From positions 1,302,001 to 1,366,000 of the forward strand of contig NZ_CP040755.1 in the NCBI RefSeq assembly GCF_024585285.1: 64,000 nucleotides of DNA. Direction: 5' to 3'. The notes under the pieces are model-generated. The model had not been told where the DNA came from. It searched no databases and saw nothing but the letters and a program-made list of their open reading frames with translations. The stretch comes from Colwellia sp. M166. Lineage in GTDB: Bacteria > Pseudomonadota > Gammaproteobacteria > Enterobacterales > Alteromonadaceae. A program made the translations under genes and the position numbers. Below, in pieces: positions 29,518 through 38,064 of this stretch (within the stretch, counting starts at the first letter, position 1; every line of letters starts with the position of its first letter).

Positions 29518-31755
29518 TTACAATGAACTATATTTTTCACGCAAACGCTGACGTATAAACTCAGCAAGCGTGTTAAATACAAAGGTAAAAACAAATAAAA
29601 CAAATGCTGCTAAGAACAATATACGGTAATGCGAGCTACCTACTTCTGACTCTGGCATTTCAACCGCAATATTCGCTGCTAGCGTTCTCATGCCTTGAAA
29701 AATACTCCAATCTAGAATTGGTGTATTACCTGTCGCCATTAACACAATCATGGTTTCTCCCACAGCACGACCTAAGCCCATCATAACCGCAGAGAATATT
29801 CCTGGGCTGGCGGTTAGTAGTACCACTTTAATTAAGGTTTGCCATTGCGTAGCGCCTAGTGCTAATGAGCCACTGGTTAAATGCTTAGGGACACTAAAAA
29901 TAGCATCTTCAGCCATTGAGAAAATGGTCGGAATAACCGCAAACCCCATAGCAATACCAACCACTAAGGCATTTCTTTGGTCAAAGTCGATAGCTAGATC
30001 ATTAGTAATAAACTGGCGAATATCACCACCAAAAAAGTGCAATTCCAATACCGGCGACAACGCGAAAGCTGCATAAGCTGCCAATAAAATAGCAGGAATT
30101 AAGATTATTGGTGCCCACGTTTCCGGAATAAGTGTTTTATAGGCTCGTGGTAATTTGTGCCAAGCAAATGCAGTAATAAATACTGAGGATGGAATAAACA
30201 CTAACAAAAGGCATATCGCCGGTAAGTAAATTTCAATGATCGGAGCTAACCAAAGACCGGCCAAGAAGCCTAGAATAACTGTAGGTAATGCTTCCATCAT
30301 TTCAATGGTTGGTTTAACTTTTCTGCGCATACCCGGCGTCATAAAGTAAGCGGTATAAATTGCCGCGGTTAAGGCAATAGGCACCGCGAACATCATCGCG
30401 TACATAGCGGCTTTTATGGTGCCAAAAGAAATCGGTACTAAAGAAAATTTCGCTTCAAAATCATCAGACCCTGAGGTTGACTGCCAAATAAACTCAGGTT
30501 CAGGATAACCTTCATACCAAACTTCTTGCCAAAGTGCTTGCCAAGTAACTTCTGGATGCTCGTTTTCTACCGCGAAAATAGCAAGTTCATTTTCTGAAAA
30601 TATAACTAGGCCATCAGCACGAGGGGCAATGGCGAATGCTTGAGCATTGCCTTGATGTAATTGACCACGCCATAAGTCTGCTTCACTGGTGGTATAGAAC
30701 ATGCCCATTTCACCAGAAGGTGTTTCAGTATAAAAGCTTTTACGAAATTGCTCGGTATAAATAGCCACAACCGGCTCACTGTCACTGACATTAAAGCTGC
30801 GAACTTTTTTAAATTCTCGCCCTTGCTCCGTTGCTACTTCAAACCACTGACTCACCGTACCACTATCATCGCCCAATAAAATTGAACTACCACCAGATAA
30901 TAATGCCATCGCGGTAATATGATTTGGCGTCGACTTGTTTTGCGCTAATTGCGGAATAATAGTGGCTTTTAGCTCGCTATCTTCGTCGAGTGAAAACACG
31001 GCAACTTGATCGCTTTCGCGTACAAACACCATAGCTAAATCAGGTGTCACCAAAATATCATCAATACGCTTGGCGGTATAATCAATTTCTTGATATTGCA
31101 CTTCATAAGCAATGTCGTAACTAAAATCGTCTTCAGCTAATAGTGTGGTTTTAATCAAACGCTTGTCTTCAGTAAAACCAACAAAAATAGCTTTTTCATC
31201 GTCCATAGCAAAAGAGAGTTTAGTCAGTGCTGCATTGTTTTCATCGACCGGTAAATATGCTTCACCTAACGGATAACGCACACTCGGTATAATCACCCTC
31301 TCACCGCTATCAAAATTAGCGGAGAAGTGCGGTACAACCAACTGTACATTGCCTGCACTATCAAGCAATAGCTTCTGCTCTTGGCCAATATTGATCAGCT
31401 GCGCTAAACTTTCGCCATCGGCAACCAGCGGTTGTGAAAGTATCTTTTCACCCGCTTTATAGCCACCGCCATCAACTAATTGATAAAAATCAATATAGCC
31501 TTGTTCAGTTATGCTATAAGCAACTTCCTTTAATTCATCAATGCCGGTTGCCAGCACTTTATGTTCTTCTTTGATGACAAACTGCGCCTTAGCATCAACT
31601 TTTGCCGATTCAAAAATAGGTTTGATCACGTAAAGTAAATACATGAATATTAATACCAAGGTAAATAAAACACTAATACCGCCTAGTGTTATCATCCATT
31701 TTGCTAATGAATTTTTTACCTTTCTAGAGTTTGCTGATTTAGAAGCAATGGTCAC
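29518..31755 (-). CDS. pstC: Phosphate ABC transporter permease PstC, long form
   Basis: A 745-residue permease, more than twice the E. coli length. One TM at about 22-44 is followed by a periplasmic region of some 400 residues made of repeated beta strands (e.g. ITAMALLSGGSSILLGDDSGTVSQWF) that looks like a WD40/YVTN-type propeller; the C-terminal 300 residues carry the permease TMs and EAA loop (HLTSGSLALGATQWQTLIKVVLLTASPGIFSAVMMGLGRAVGETM). Start is GTG 31755 with AAGG upstream. First gene of pstC-pstA-pstB-phoU, downstream of a strong Pho box. The substrate-binding PstS is encoded 9 kb away. Confidence 0.92.
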   Translation of the reverse strand: MTIASKSANSRKVKNSLAKWMITLGGISVLFTLVLIFMYLLYVIKPIFESAKVDAKAQFVIKEEHKVLATGIDELKEVAYSITEQGYIDFYQLVDGGGYKAGEKILSQPLVADGESLAQLINIGQEQKLLLDSAGNVQLVVPHFSANFDSGERVIIPSVRYPLGEAYLPVDENNAALTKLSFAMDDEKAIFVGFTEDKRLIKTTLLAEDDFSYDIAYEVQYQEIDYTAKRIDDILVTPDLAMVFVRESDQVAVFSLDEDSELKATIIPQLAQNKSTPNHITAMALLSGGSSILLGDDSGTVSQWFEVATEQGREFKKVRSFNVSDSEPVVAIYTEQFRKSFYTETPSGEMGMFYTTSEADLWRGQLHQGNAQAFAIAPRADGLVIFSENELAIFAVENEHPEVTWQALWQEVWYEGYPEPEFIWQSTSGSDDFEAKFSLVPISFGTIKAAMYAMMFAVPIALTAAIYTAYFMTPGMRRKVKPTIEMMEALPTVILGFLAGLWLAPIIEIYLPAICLLLVFIPSSVFITAFAWHKLPRAYKTLIPETWAPIILIPAILLAAYAAFALSPVLELHFFGGDIRQFITNDLAIDFDQRNALVVGIAMGFAVIPTIFSMAEDAIFSVPKHLTSGSLALGATQWQTLIKVVLLTASPGIFSAVMMGLGRAVGETMIVLMATGNTPILDWSIFQGMRTLAANIAVEMPESEVGSSHYRILFLAAFVLFVFTFVFNTLAEFIRQRLREKYSSL

Positions 31756-31782
31756 TTAGAAATACCTTTAACTATGATAATT

Positions 31783-31831
31783 TTTATAACTGCAGTGATT
31801 ATAAGACAGTTGTATGACAGTTTTGTGACAA
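31783..31831 (-). promoter_or_regulatory. Pho box and promoter of pstCAB-phoU
   Basis: On the minus strand three PhoB half-sites follow one another at 11-bp steps: TTGTCACAAAA, CTGTCATACAA, CTGTCTT (31803-31831). The latter two form the box CTGTCATACAACTGTCTT, close to the consensus CTGTCATAWAWCTGTCAY. TATAAA at 31783-31788, 14 bases downstream, or TATAAT at 31798-31803 could serve as -10. This predicts induction by phosphate starvation through PhoB. Confidence 0.85.
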
Positions 31832-32014
31832 GGTACTTTTATCTCAAGTGACAACATTCTCTCAAGCTTATTACATATTTTTTTAGTGCTGAGTAATTAA
31901 AGTGAGTAATTAAAGTGAATCATTAATATAATAGTACTATTGTTGCTGATGCACTTAGCTTGTATTATGATTTATTGACTAGTTAACAATGCTTTATTGG
32001 AAAAGGATAATAAT

Positions 32015-32443
32015 ATGGCCATTAGCCAAATTATGCGCCGAAATCTAATTACTTTAGGTCTAGACAACACTTTAGAAAGTGCTAAAGATTTATTTGAACT
32101 GCATAATATTCATCATATTTTAATCAAAGATGAAGCAACATTAGCAGGTGTTATTACCGACAGTGACTTATGGCAGAACTTAAGTCCGACGGTAGGTACT
32201 CGTAATGAAACCTCACAAGATAGTTTTATATTGAATAAAAAAGTACATTTGATCATGGCTAGAGATCTGATCACTGCCACAGAAGATGTCACGATCAATG
32301 AAGCGGTATTACTATTTTATGATCACAATATATCTTGTCTGCCTATTATCGACGAACACAAGCGACCTATAGGCATTATTACTTGGCGTGATATTATTAA
32401 GGTGCTTGCGCTACAATATCGCCGAAAACACCAGCAGCTTTAA
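32015..32443 (+). CDS. CBS-domain pair protein
   Basis: A 142-residue cytoplasmic protein made of one Bateman module. The two CBS repeats are visible as AISQIMRRNLITLGLDNTLESAKDLFELHNIHHILI..LAGVITDSDLW and LIMARDLITATEDVTINEAVLLFYDHNISCLPII..PIGIITWRDI. Stand-alone CBS pairs usually bind adenine nucleotides and modulate a partner; none is identifiable here. ATG 32015 has AGGA eight bases upstream, better than the TTG six codons earlier. It diverges from pstC and converges with the broken selO gene, ten bases away. Confidence 0.85.
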   Translation: MAISQIMRRNLITLGLDNTLESAKDLFELHNIHHILIKDEATLAGVITDSDLWQNLSPTVGTRNETSQDSFILNKKVHLIMARDLITATEDVTINEAVLLFYDHNISCLPIIDEHKRPIGIITWRDIIKVLALQYRRKHQQL

Positions 32444-32453
32444 CAACAAAGCT

Positions 32454-32740
32454 TTAAGAGCTACAAGACAACATTGAACACCCAGCTTTATCTTTCGCCC
32501 ATATGGGGCGCTTTCCAGCAAAGTGTTCAAACTCAGGTTGCTCATCGTAGGGCTTAGATAACACTTGCTGTAATTGATGAAGTAAAGCGTAATCCTGTTG
32601 CTCAGCTAATTCGATTGCCTGTTGAGCTAAATAATTGCGTAATACATACTTAGGATTAGTCGCATTCATTTTCTGACTAATGGCTTGTCTGCTTTTATTG
32701 CTCAAGTCACGCAAAGCAATATAACGTTCCAGCCAACTTA
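32454..32740 (-). pseudogene. selO: selO 3' fragment (C-terminus)
   Basis: The downstream part of selO, cut off by the insertion sequence. Read in frame from the IS edge it gives WLERYIALRDLSNKSRQ..., continuing NPKYVLRNYLAQQAIELAEQ and ending SMLSCSS, which matches the end of E. coli SelO (NPALVLRNWLAQRAIEAAE.. and VSCSS). The terminal CSS corresponds to the Sec/Cys motif of the family. Without the N-terminal part it has no start codon context of its own, apart from a TTG at 32714, and should not be expressed as a functional protein. Confidence 0.93.
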
Positions 32741-32753
32741 TGTGGACTCCCTC

Positions 32754-32958
32754 TTGTCAACAACAAAAAAATACTGAAACAAAGAAATTAATGCATACTT
32801 ATGTACGAGCTCTCTAGTGAGAGGCTATCTCAGGCTCTTTGATATTTACGCGAACTGGTTGTCAAATCTATAAAGCGAGCGCTAGGCTCTTAGTTGGCTA
32901 CTGACTAAACCAGTTGATTTTTATCTTCGTTAGTGCATTTTTGTTGTGTGAACTCTTT
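32754..32958 (-). ncRNA. Candidate seekRNA/bridge RNA of the IS
   Basis: The noncoding 3' region of the IS is rich in paired segments. AACTGGTT plus GTCA (32853-32864) pairs with TGAC and AACCAGTT (32902-32905, 32908-32915), giving a 12-pair stem; CTCTC/GAGAG forms a smaller hairpin near 32811-32824. AGTTGGCT (32892-32899), in the large loop, is complementary to AGCCAACT in selO directly beside the IS (32731-32738). ACTTATGT at 32797-32804 repeats the bases at 32736-32743. IS110/IS1111 elements are known to use such RNAs to choose targets. Existence and ends of this RNA are inferred. Confidence 0.5.
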
Positions 32959-33996
32959 TTAGGCTGCGAGTAACTCAGCTTTGTATTCTGTACCTTGTGT
33001 CAGCATAGCGAACGCCGTTCTAACGGTTTTATTCGCCAGTGCGACTGCCGCACACTTTTTACCTCTGCGCTCAACTAAGCCCTGTATCCACGCATCTTTT
33101 TTTGTTTTAGCTTGTCGTTTCATGGCATGTTGAACTGCTGCGGTTGCCCCACAGATTAATTGACTTCTTAAGCGACTATTCTTAGTAAATTTACCTATAG
33201 AGCCAAGTTTTACAAAACCGCCGGATGAATGCTGGATTGGTGTTAACCCGATACAGGCAGATGCATCTTTACCTTTACTGAAGCAGCCGAGCTCTGTGCA
33301 GCCAAGAGCAATGTAAAGGTTAATTGCATTCATTGCTCCAACGCCTTCTAACCTCAATAGCTTCTTGCACTCTGGATGTGTATTAACAGATTTCTCCATA
33401 CACTCATCATAATGCTTAACATCTTTGAACAGCCCATTTAAATGCTCTTTAGCTAAGAAAATGGCTCTTCGACATTCAGCCGATAATTCATTAGTTGCAT
33501 CTTCTAAAACGCTTTCGATTGCTGAGATTATTCCACCTCTACGTTTCGATATCTTTATATTCAATTCAAAAAGTAAAGCGATGATTTGTTTTTGAGAGGC
33601 ATCACGTTGTTTAACCGCTAACTCTCTTAGCCGTTTAATCGACTGCAATTGTTGCTGTTCTACGGTTTTTCCACCAATAAAAGTGACATCAGGCATAAAG
33701 GTCGCTTGGACAATCGCCAGGGCATCATTTTTGTCGGTTTTTTGATTTTGTCTAACGACAGAGACTAACTTAGCAGAGATTAAGCGTGCATCATGTCCTG
33801 CTTGAAGTGCCTTTTGTTTCCAATAATTCGACGTGCTACAGGCTTCAAATATTATCGTGACGGGTTTGTTGTTGATAAGCCAAGAGAGAAATTCTTCCGG
33901 TGTCATTTCGATATTCGATTGCACTTTTTTGTTTCTATAAATACAAACTTGAATAACTTTCTTTGCTAAATCAACGCCAACTCTAGTACGATACAT
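32959..33996 (-). CDS. IS110-family transposase (DEDD recombinase)
   Basis: A 345-residue transposase. The N-terminal DEDD RuvC-like domain shows VGVDLAKKVIQV (D9), the E of IIFEACSTS, and KTDKNDALAIV; a coiled region follows, then the Transposase_20 domain with LLRLEGVGAMNAIN, GLTPIQHSSGGFVKLGSIGKFTKNSRLRSQLI and the serine used in catalysis. The frame is intact with no internal stop, so the copy is potentially active. ATG 33996. It is read in the same direction as the selO gene it interrupts. Confidence 0.95.
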   Translation of the reverse strand: MYRTRVGVDLAKKVIQVCIYRNKKVQSNIEMTPEEFLSWLINNKPVTIIFEACSTSNYWKQKALQAGHDARLISAKLVSVVRQNQKTDKNDALAIVQATFMPDVTFIGGKTVEQQQLQSIKRLRELAVKQRDASQKQIIALLFELNIKISKRRGGIISAIESVLEDATNELSAECRRAIFLAKEHLNGLFKDVKHYDECMEKSVNTHPECKKLLRLEGVGAMNAINLYIALGCTELGCFSKGKDASACIGLTPIQHSSGGFVKLGSIGKFTKNSRLRSQLICGATAAVQHAMKRQAKTKKDAWIQGLVERRGKKCAAVALANKTVRTAFAMLTQGTEYKAELLAA

Positions 33997-34070
33997 ATCA
34001 GGACTCTTTATAATATATTGGTGTGGTAACTTTTATATTACCTCACTCGTTAAGGGTGAGGGAGTCCAAT

Positions 34071-35419
34071 TATCTAAATAAGCTTGCTTGATAAGCTGAG
34101 CTAATTTCATCTTGATTATAAAAGCAGGCAGACAAGTGATTAAGCCATAAAGACCTATCATTAGGTAAATCCGCTAAGCGTCGATAAAATATCGTCATAT
34201 CCGTTTCAACAGCCATTAATACGTCTTCAAGAGCAATAAATAGCTTGAGTTCATCTTCATTAGCCTGTTCACTAGATAATTCGAGACCAAGTTTAGCTGC
34301 CATCATAAATTGCCATTGCTGTTGATAATTTTTAGCAAAGTTATTAAGTGCTTTTTGTAGTGGCTCTGCATCGTTAATTAACGGAAAGATTGCATTCGCA
34401 AGCTGGAATAAATTCCATTGTGCCATCTCTCCTTGCGCACCAAAGCGATAACGTTTACCTTGAGCATCTGTGGTATTAGGCGTCCAATTTAAATCGAAAT
34501 TATCAATCCAGCCATAAGGTCCGTAATCAATAGTTTCGCCAATAATAGACATATTATCAGTGTTCATTACACCGTGGACAAAGCCAACTCGCATCCAGTC
34601 AACAACTAGGCTACAAGTTCTATCACACACTTCATTAAACCAGGCAAGATAAACTGCAGGGCTTGGCGCACCTAAATGTGGAAAGTCTCGTGTAATAACA
34701 TAATCAACCAGTTGCGTTAACAAGCTGATATTTTGTCGTGATGCGGGTAATTGAAAACTACCAAACCGTATAAAAGATGACGATACTCGACACACCACCG
34801 CACCCGGCTCTGCCTTAGCGTGACCGTCATAAAACATATCTCTGACAACACTATCACCGGTAAGTGAGAGGCTCAATGCTCGGGTTGTTTCCACCCCTAA
34901 ATGATACATAGCTTCAGAACAAAGAAATTCACGTATTGAAGAACGTAATACCGCTAGGCCGTCAGCTGTGCGTGAATAAGGCGTTGGACCGGCCCCTTTT
35001 AGCTGTAAAGTTTTATGACCGTAGTTTTCGGTCATCACTTCAGCAAGATTAATAGCCCTACCATCACCCAATTGGCCAGCCCAGTGACCAAATTGATGAC
35101 CGCCATAACACATGGCAAATGGTTTCATATCAGGCAATAAACCATTACCAGAAAAAAGTTGTAAAAATTCAGCAGAATTTACCTGCTGCTCCGTCAGCCC
35201 TATTTGTTTTACCACATGTTTACTGATAGCAACTAACTGCGGATTTTTAGTGTTTTTAGGCTCAACAAAAGAATAGGCAGACTGTACTTGTCGTGGGTAA
35301 TTACTCACAACTTCATCAGCAGCAAAGGTTCTAGTAAATTGGTTATCTAAAGTAAAGGTAATATCTGACAAAGGGCTAACACTCTTTAGTAAAGCATGAA
35401 GGTTAGTATGACCGAACAA
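34071..35419 (-). pseudogene. selO: selO 5' fragment (protein adenylyltransferase)
   Basis: About 449 codons of SelO/YdiU, a pseudokinase-fold enzyme that transfers AMP to protein Ser/Thr/Tyr residues. Recognised by FAMCYGGHQFGHWAGQLGDGRAINLAEV, LQLKGAGPTPYSRTADGLAVLRSSIREFLCSEAM and VHGVMNTDNMSIIGETIDYGPYGW. The reading frame leaves selO at the IS edge and stops after SLFR. Thus roughly the last 90 residues, starting before the conserved W..RY motif, are missing; the kinase-like core is still encoded and a truncated protein could be made. The start appears to be TTG 35419, since an in-frame stop lies four codons upstream. Confidence 0.93.
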
Positions 35420-35816
35420 GTATCGAATTCAACCGTATCACCAAGATAAAGTCATTTATTAGCTAGTATTAATAAGTATGCCATTTTATTTAGAATACTT
35501 TTAATTACTGTGTGATTGCTATCAACATAGCAATCTATTATCTCACTTTCAAACTCTGCTATAATTTGTTACTAAATAGTAAAATATAAGACTAATCTCT
35601 TATTTTATATCTATAATATTTTATGATTCTTCTCTACGGGAGGTTACATTTGCATTTTGGTATTATAAATTTGATATTCATTATTCATTATTCATTAAAG
35701 AAGTATACACAGCAAAGTGCTTTCATGAAAAAGTGATCATTGCAATATAGCGAATAAATTAAGCGTTAAATGCAAGATAGATGAATTAAGGCCAAAGTCT
35801 AGTAACCGGAAAGCAA
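35420..35816. other. Intergenic selO / diguanylate cyclase
   Basis: Nearly 400 bp of AT-rich sequence between two divergent broken genes. A short tandem (ATTCATT) repeated three times lies around 35675-35697. No gene, RNA or clear promoter seen. Confidence 0.5.
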
Positions 35817-37060
35817 ATGTCAGATAAAAAAAATAATGTAGAGGCTTTATTACGGCAAGTGCAAGTTTTGTCGAGTGTGCTCGATAATATTGGCTCTTAC
35901 GTTTACAGCAAAGACCTCGAAGGAAAGTACACCTATGTTAATGCTGATGTAGCAGAATTATTTCAGACCACCGTGCAAGATGTTATTGGTAAAGATGATA
36001 GTCACTTTTTTGATTTAGATATTTCTAATGAATTAAGTCAAAATGATCTAAAAGTTATTCGTGATAAAGTCCCACTCGTATCAGAAGAAAATAACGTTAT
36101 AAAGTCTACCGGTAAAGTCAGTACCTATCAAATCATCAAAAAACCGCTACTTGATAGCAACGGCAATGTCATCGGTATTTCAGGCATATCTGTTGATATT
36201 ACAGAAAAAAAAGCGCTTGAAGCTGAAAACCAAGAACAAAAGTATTTACTAGATGTCATTTTAGGTATGTTAATGACCGTGTTGCCAAGCTTTTTGGTCG
36301 TCCGGCCAAAGAAATAATAGGCCAACGTGATAGTGATGTTATCTCACAGGCTGATGCCGATCATTTTTGGCAAACCGACAAACTGGCTTTTGAAAGTAAT
36401 GATAAAGTTGTTATTAACGAAACATTAAAAGCAGCGGATAACAAACTACATCATTATCTGAGTGTTAAAGTACCTTGTCACTTTAAAGATGATTGCAAAA
36501 CTTTAATCGGTTTTTCTACCGATGTAACTGAATTATATCAACTAAAAGAAAAGTTTGAACAACTGGCTAATATTGATGAATTAACCGGTTTATACAACCG
36601 ACGGTATTTTTTTGATAATGCTAATCGTGAGTTTAACCGTGCTGAAAGATATCAACAAGCACTTGCCGTTATCTCGATAGATGTTGACCGCTTTAAAACA
36701 ATTAACGATAAATACGGCCACCCTATTGGTGATCAAGTTTTAGTCAAAATTGCCCAGTTAATTACCCCCACCATCAGAGCCGAAGATATATTTGCTCGTA
36801 TCGGCGGAGAAGAATTTTCCATATTATTACCAAATACTTCAAAGCTTGAAAGCCAAAAAACTGCAGAAAGGCTACGTCATTTATTAGATGAAAACCCAAT
36901 ATCCATTGCCAACGACATTTGCTTAGCCATCAAAATTAGCCTTGGTGTTTCTGTTCTAAAAGCAGCCGACACGAGTTTTCAAGATCTATACGCTCGCTCT
37001 GATATTGCTTTGTATAAAGCAAAGTCCATGGGAAGAAATAACGTCTACTTAATTGACTAG
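35817..37060 (+). pseudogene. PAS-PAS-GGDEF diguanylate cyclase, frameshifted
   Basis: The first frame (35817-36317) encodes a PAS domain (YVYSKDLEGKYTYVNADVAELF..) and the first residues of a second PAS (KYLLDVIL), then runs out of frame to a stop. The rest continues in another frame from about 36263: RYVNDRVAKLFGRPAKEIIGQRDSD, then a full GGDEF domain with DELTGLYNRRYF, the active site GGEEF and an RAED inhibitory I-site five residues before it, to TAG at 37060. Compared with PAS1, about 15 residues are missing at the junction, so a deletion (length of the form 3n+1, e.g. 43 or 46 bp) is the likely cause. The GGDEF frame has no ATG before the catalytic core, so independent translation is unlikely. 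A sequence error cannot explain the lost residues. Confidence 0.87.
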
Positions 37061-37212
37061 CAAGCTGAGATATCTTAAAAATTGGGCAATAACGGCTCTA
37101 GAGAGCAATAGTGTTTTAGCAATAGATATATGCTAATTAAATCCTATCTCAAACTAACATAATTATCGATACTAGCTTATCAAAAACGCTTTACAGCAGA
37201 TAAATAAAGTGA

Positions 37213-37812
37213 CTATATTTTATCCAGCACGACTTTCGCTTGACGAATTCTAGTAAACATATCAGCACAACCGCCTTTGTCGGGATGATGCTTTTGGGCA
37301 AGACGTAAGTATTGAGTTTTGATCATTTTCGCATCCGCATCTATCGGTAGTTCTAAAACTGCAAGTGCTTCTTGTTTTTGATCTTGTGCAGCATATTTTT
37401 GCCAAAATGATTTCAACAGGCCATTTATTTCATCTGCTTGGGTGACAAAATAATGTTTAGTATCTAAATAATAATTTTCGAGCGGATCGACTGTTTCAAG
37501 CACGCTTTGTGATTTATCATTAATAACTATCGGCATATTTGTCACTATCCTCTCTACGCGTACCGATTGAATACTAAGGGTAAATTTTTGCCCGCGTTGA
37601 TATTGACGCTTTAGGTGATAAAGCGCATGCATACAAAGAAAGTGAGCACTAAATAAATCTTTACTATTAGCTAAGGTAAAATGTTCAAAAGGCGGAATTT
37701 TCTTAACTTGCAAATGTTTGATTATTTGGTATTCATTGCTTAGCGAAAAACAATTCAGGAAATCATCAAGCTCATCAAGTATCGGAGCTAAATAAGGATT
37801 TAAAGTCTGCAT
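37213..37812 (-). CDS. DnaJ-related protein with C-terminal J domain
   Basis: A 199-residue cytoplasmic protein. The C-terminal 50 residues form a short J domain with the diagnostic HPDK (YLRLAQKHHPDKGG), so it can stimulate an Hsp70. The N-terminal 140 residues match the DNA-J-related domain found in marine gammaproteobacteria (NPYLAPILDELDDFLN.., LFSAHFLCMHALYHLKRQY). No zinc fingers or G/F region. Its client is unknown. Stands alone, divergent from ettA. Confidence 0.87.
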   Translation of the reverse strand: MQTLNPYLAPILDELDDFLNCFSLSNEYQIIKHLQVKKIPPFEHFTLANSKDLFSAHFLCMHALYHLKRQYQRGQKFTLSIQSVRVERIVTNMPIVINDKSQSVLETVDPLENYYLDTKHYFVTQADEINGLLKSFWQKYAAQDQKQEALAVLELPIDADAKMIKTQYLRLAQKHHPDKGGCADMFTRIRQAKVVLDKI

Positions 37813-38064
37813 TTAAGTTATTAGTTATTGGTATTGCTTTTATAATACATAATTTTTTCATCGCTTGGCGAATTATCCCTTACCCCCTTTTCATTAGATC
37901 ACACAGTCGCGACAGAATTAAACCTCAGGAATATGTTTTTAGTCATCATTATTAGCATTTCAGTCTGAAAAAAATAGAATTAACTTAATCTCATTTGCTT
38001 GCCCTCTCCCTTTAACCTAAAATATTGCCATTATTGTCTTTCCAATCCAAATATAAGGTTTTTC

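Larger units (their letters stand above)
32741..34070 (-). mobile_element. IS110-family insertion sequence (IS1111-like) inside selO
   Basis: About 1.33 kb inserted in selO. The ends carry a perfect 11-bp subterminal inverted repeat: TGGACTCCCTC at 32743-32753 and its complement at 34058-34068. One transposase gene fills 32959-33996 on the minus strand. Noncoding DNA is about 75 bp on the 5' side and about 215 bp on the 3' side of the transposase. IRs together with long 3' noncoding DNA are the layout of the IS1111 subgroup of IS110. No clear target duplication is visible; exact termini are uncertain by a few bases. Confidence 0.88.

Noticed and set aside
32454..32714. A separate 86-residue gene
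   Set aside because: It is the C-terminal end of SelO cut off by the IS.
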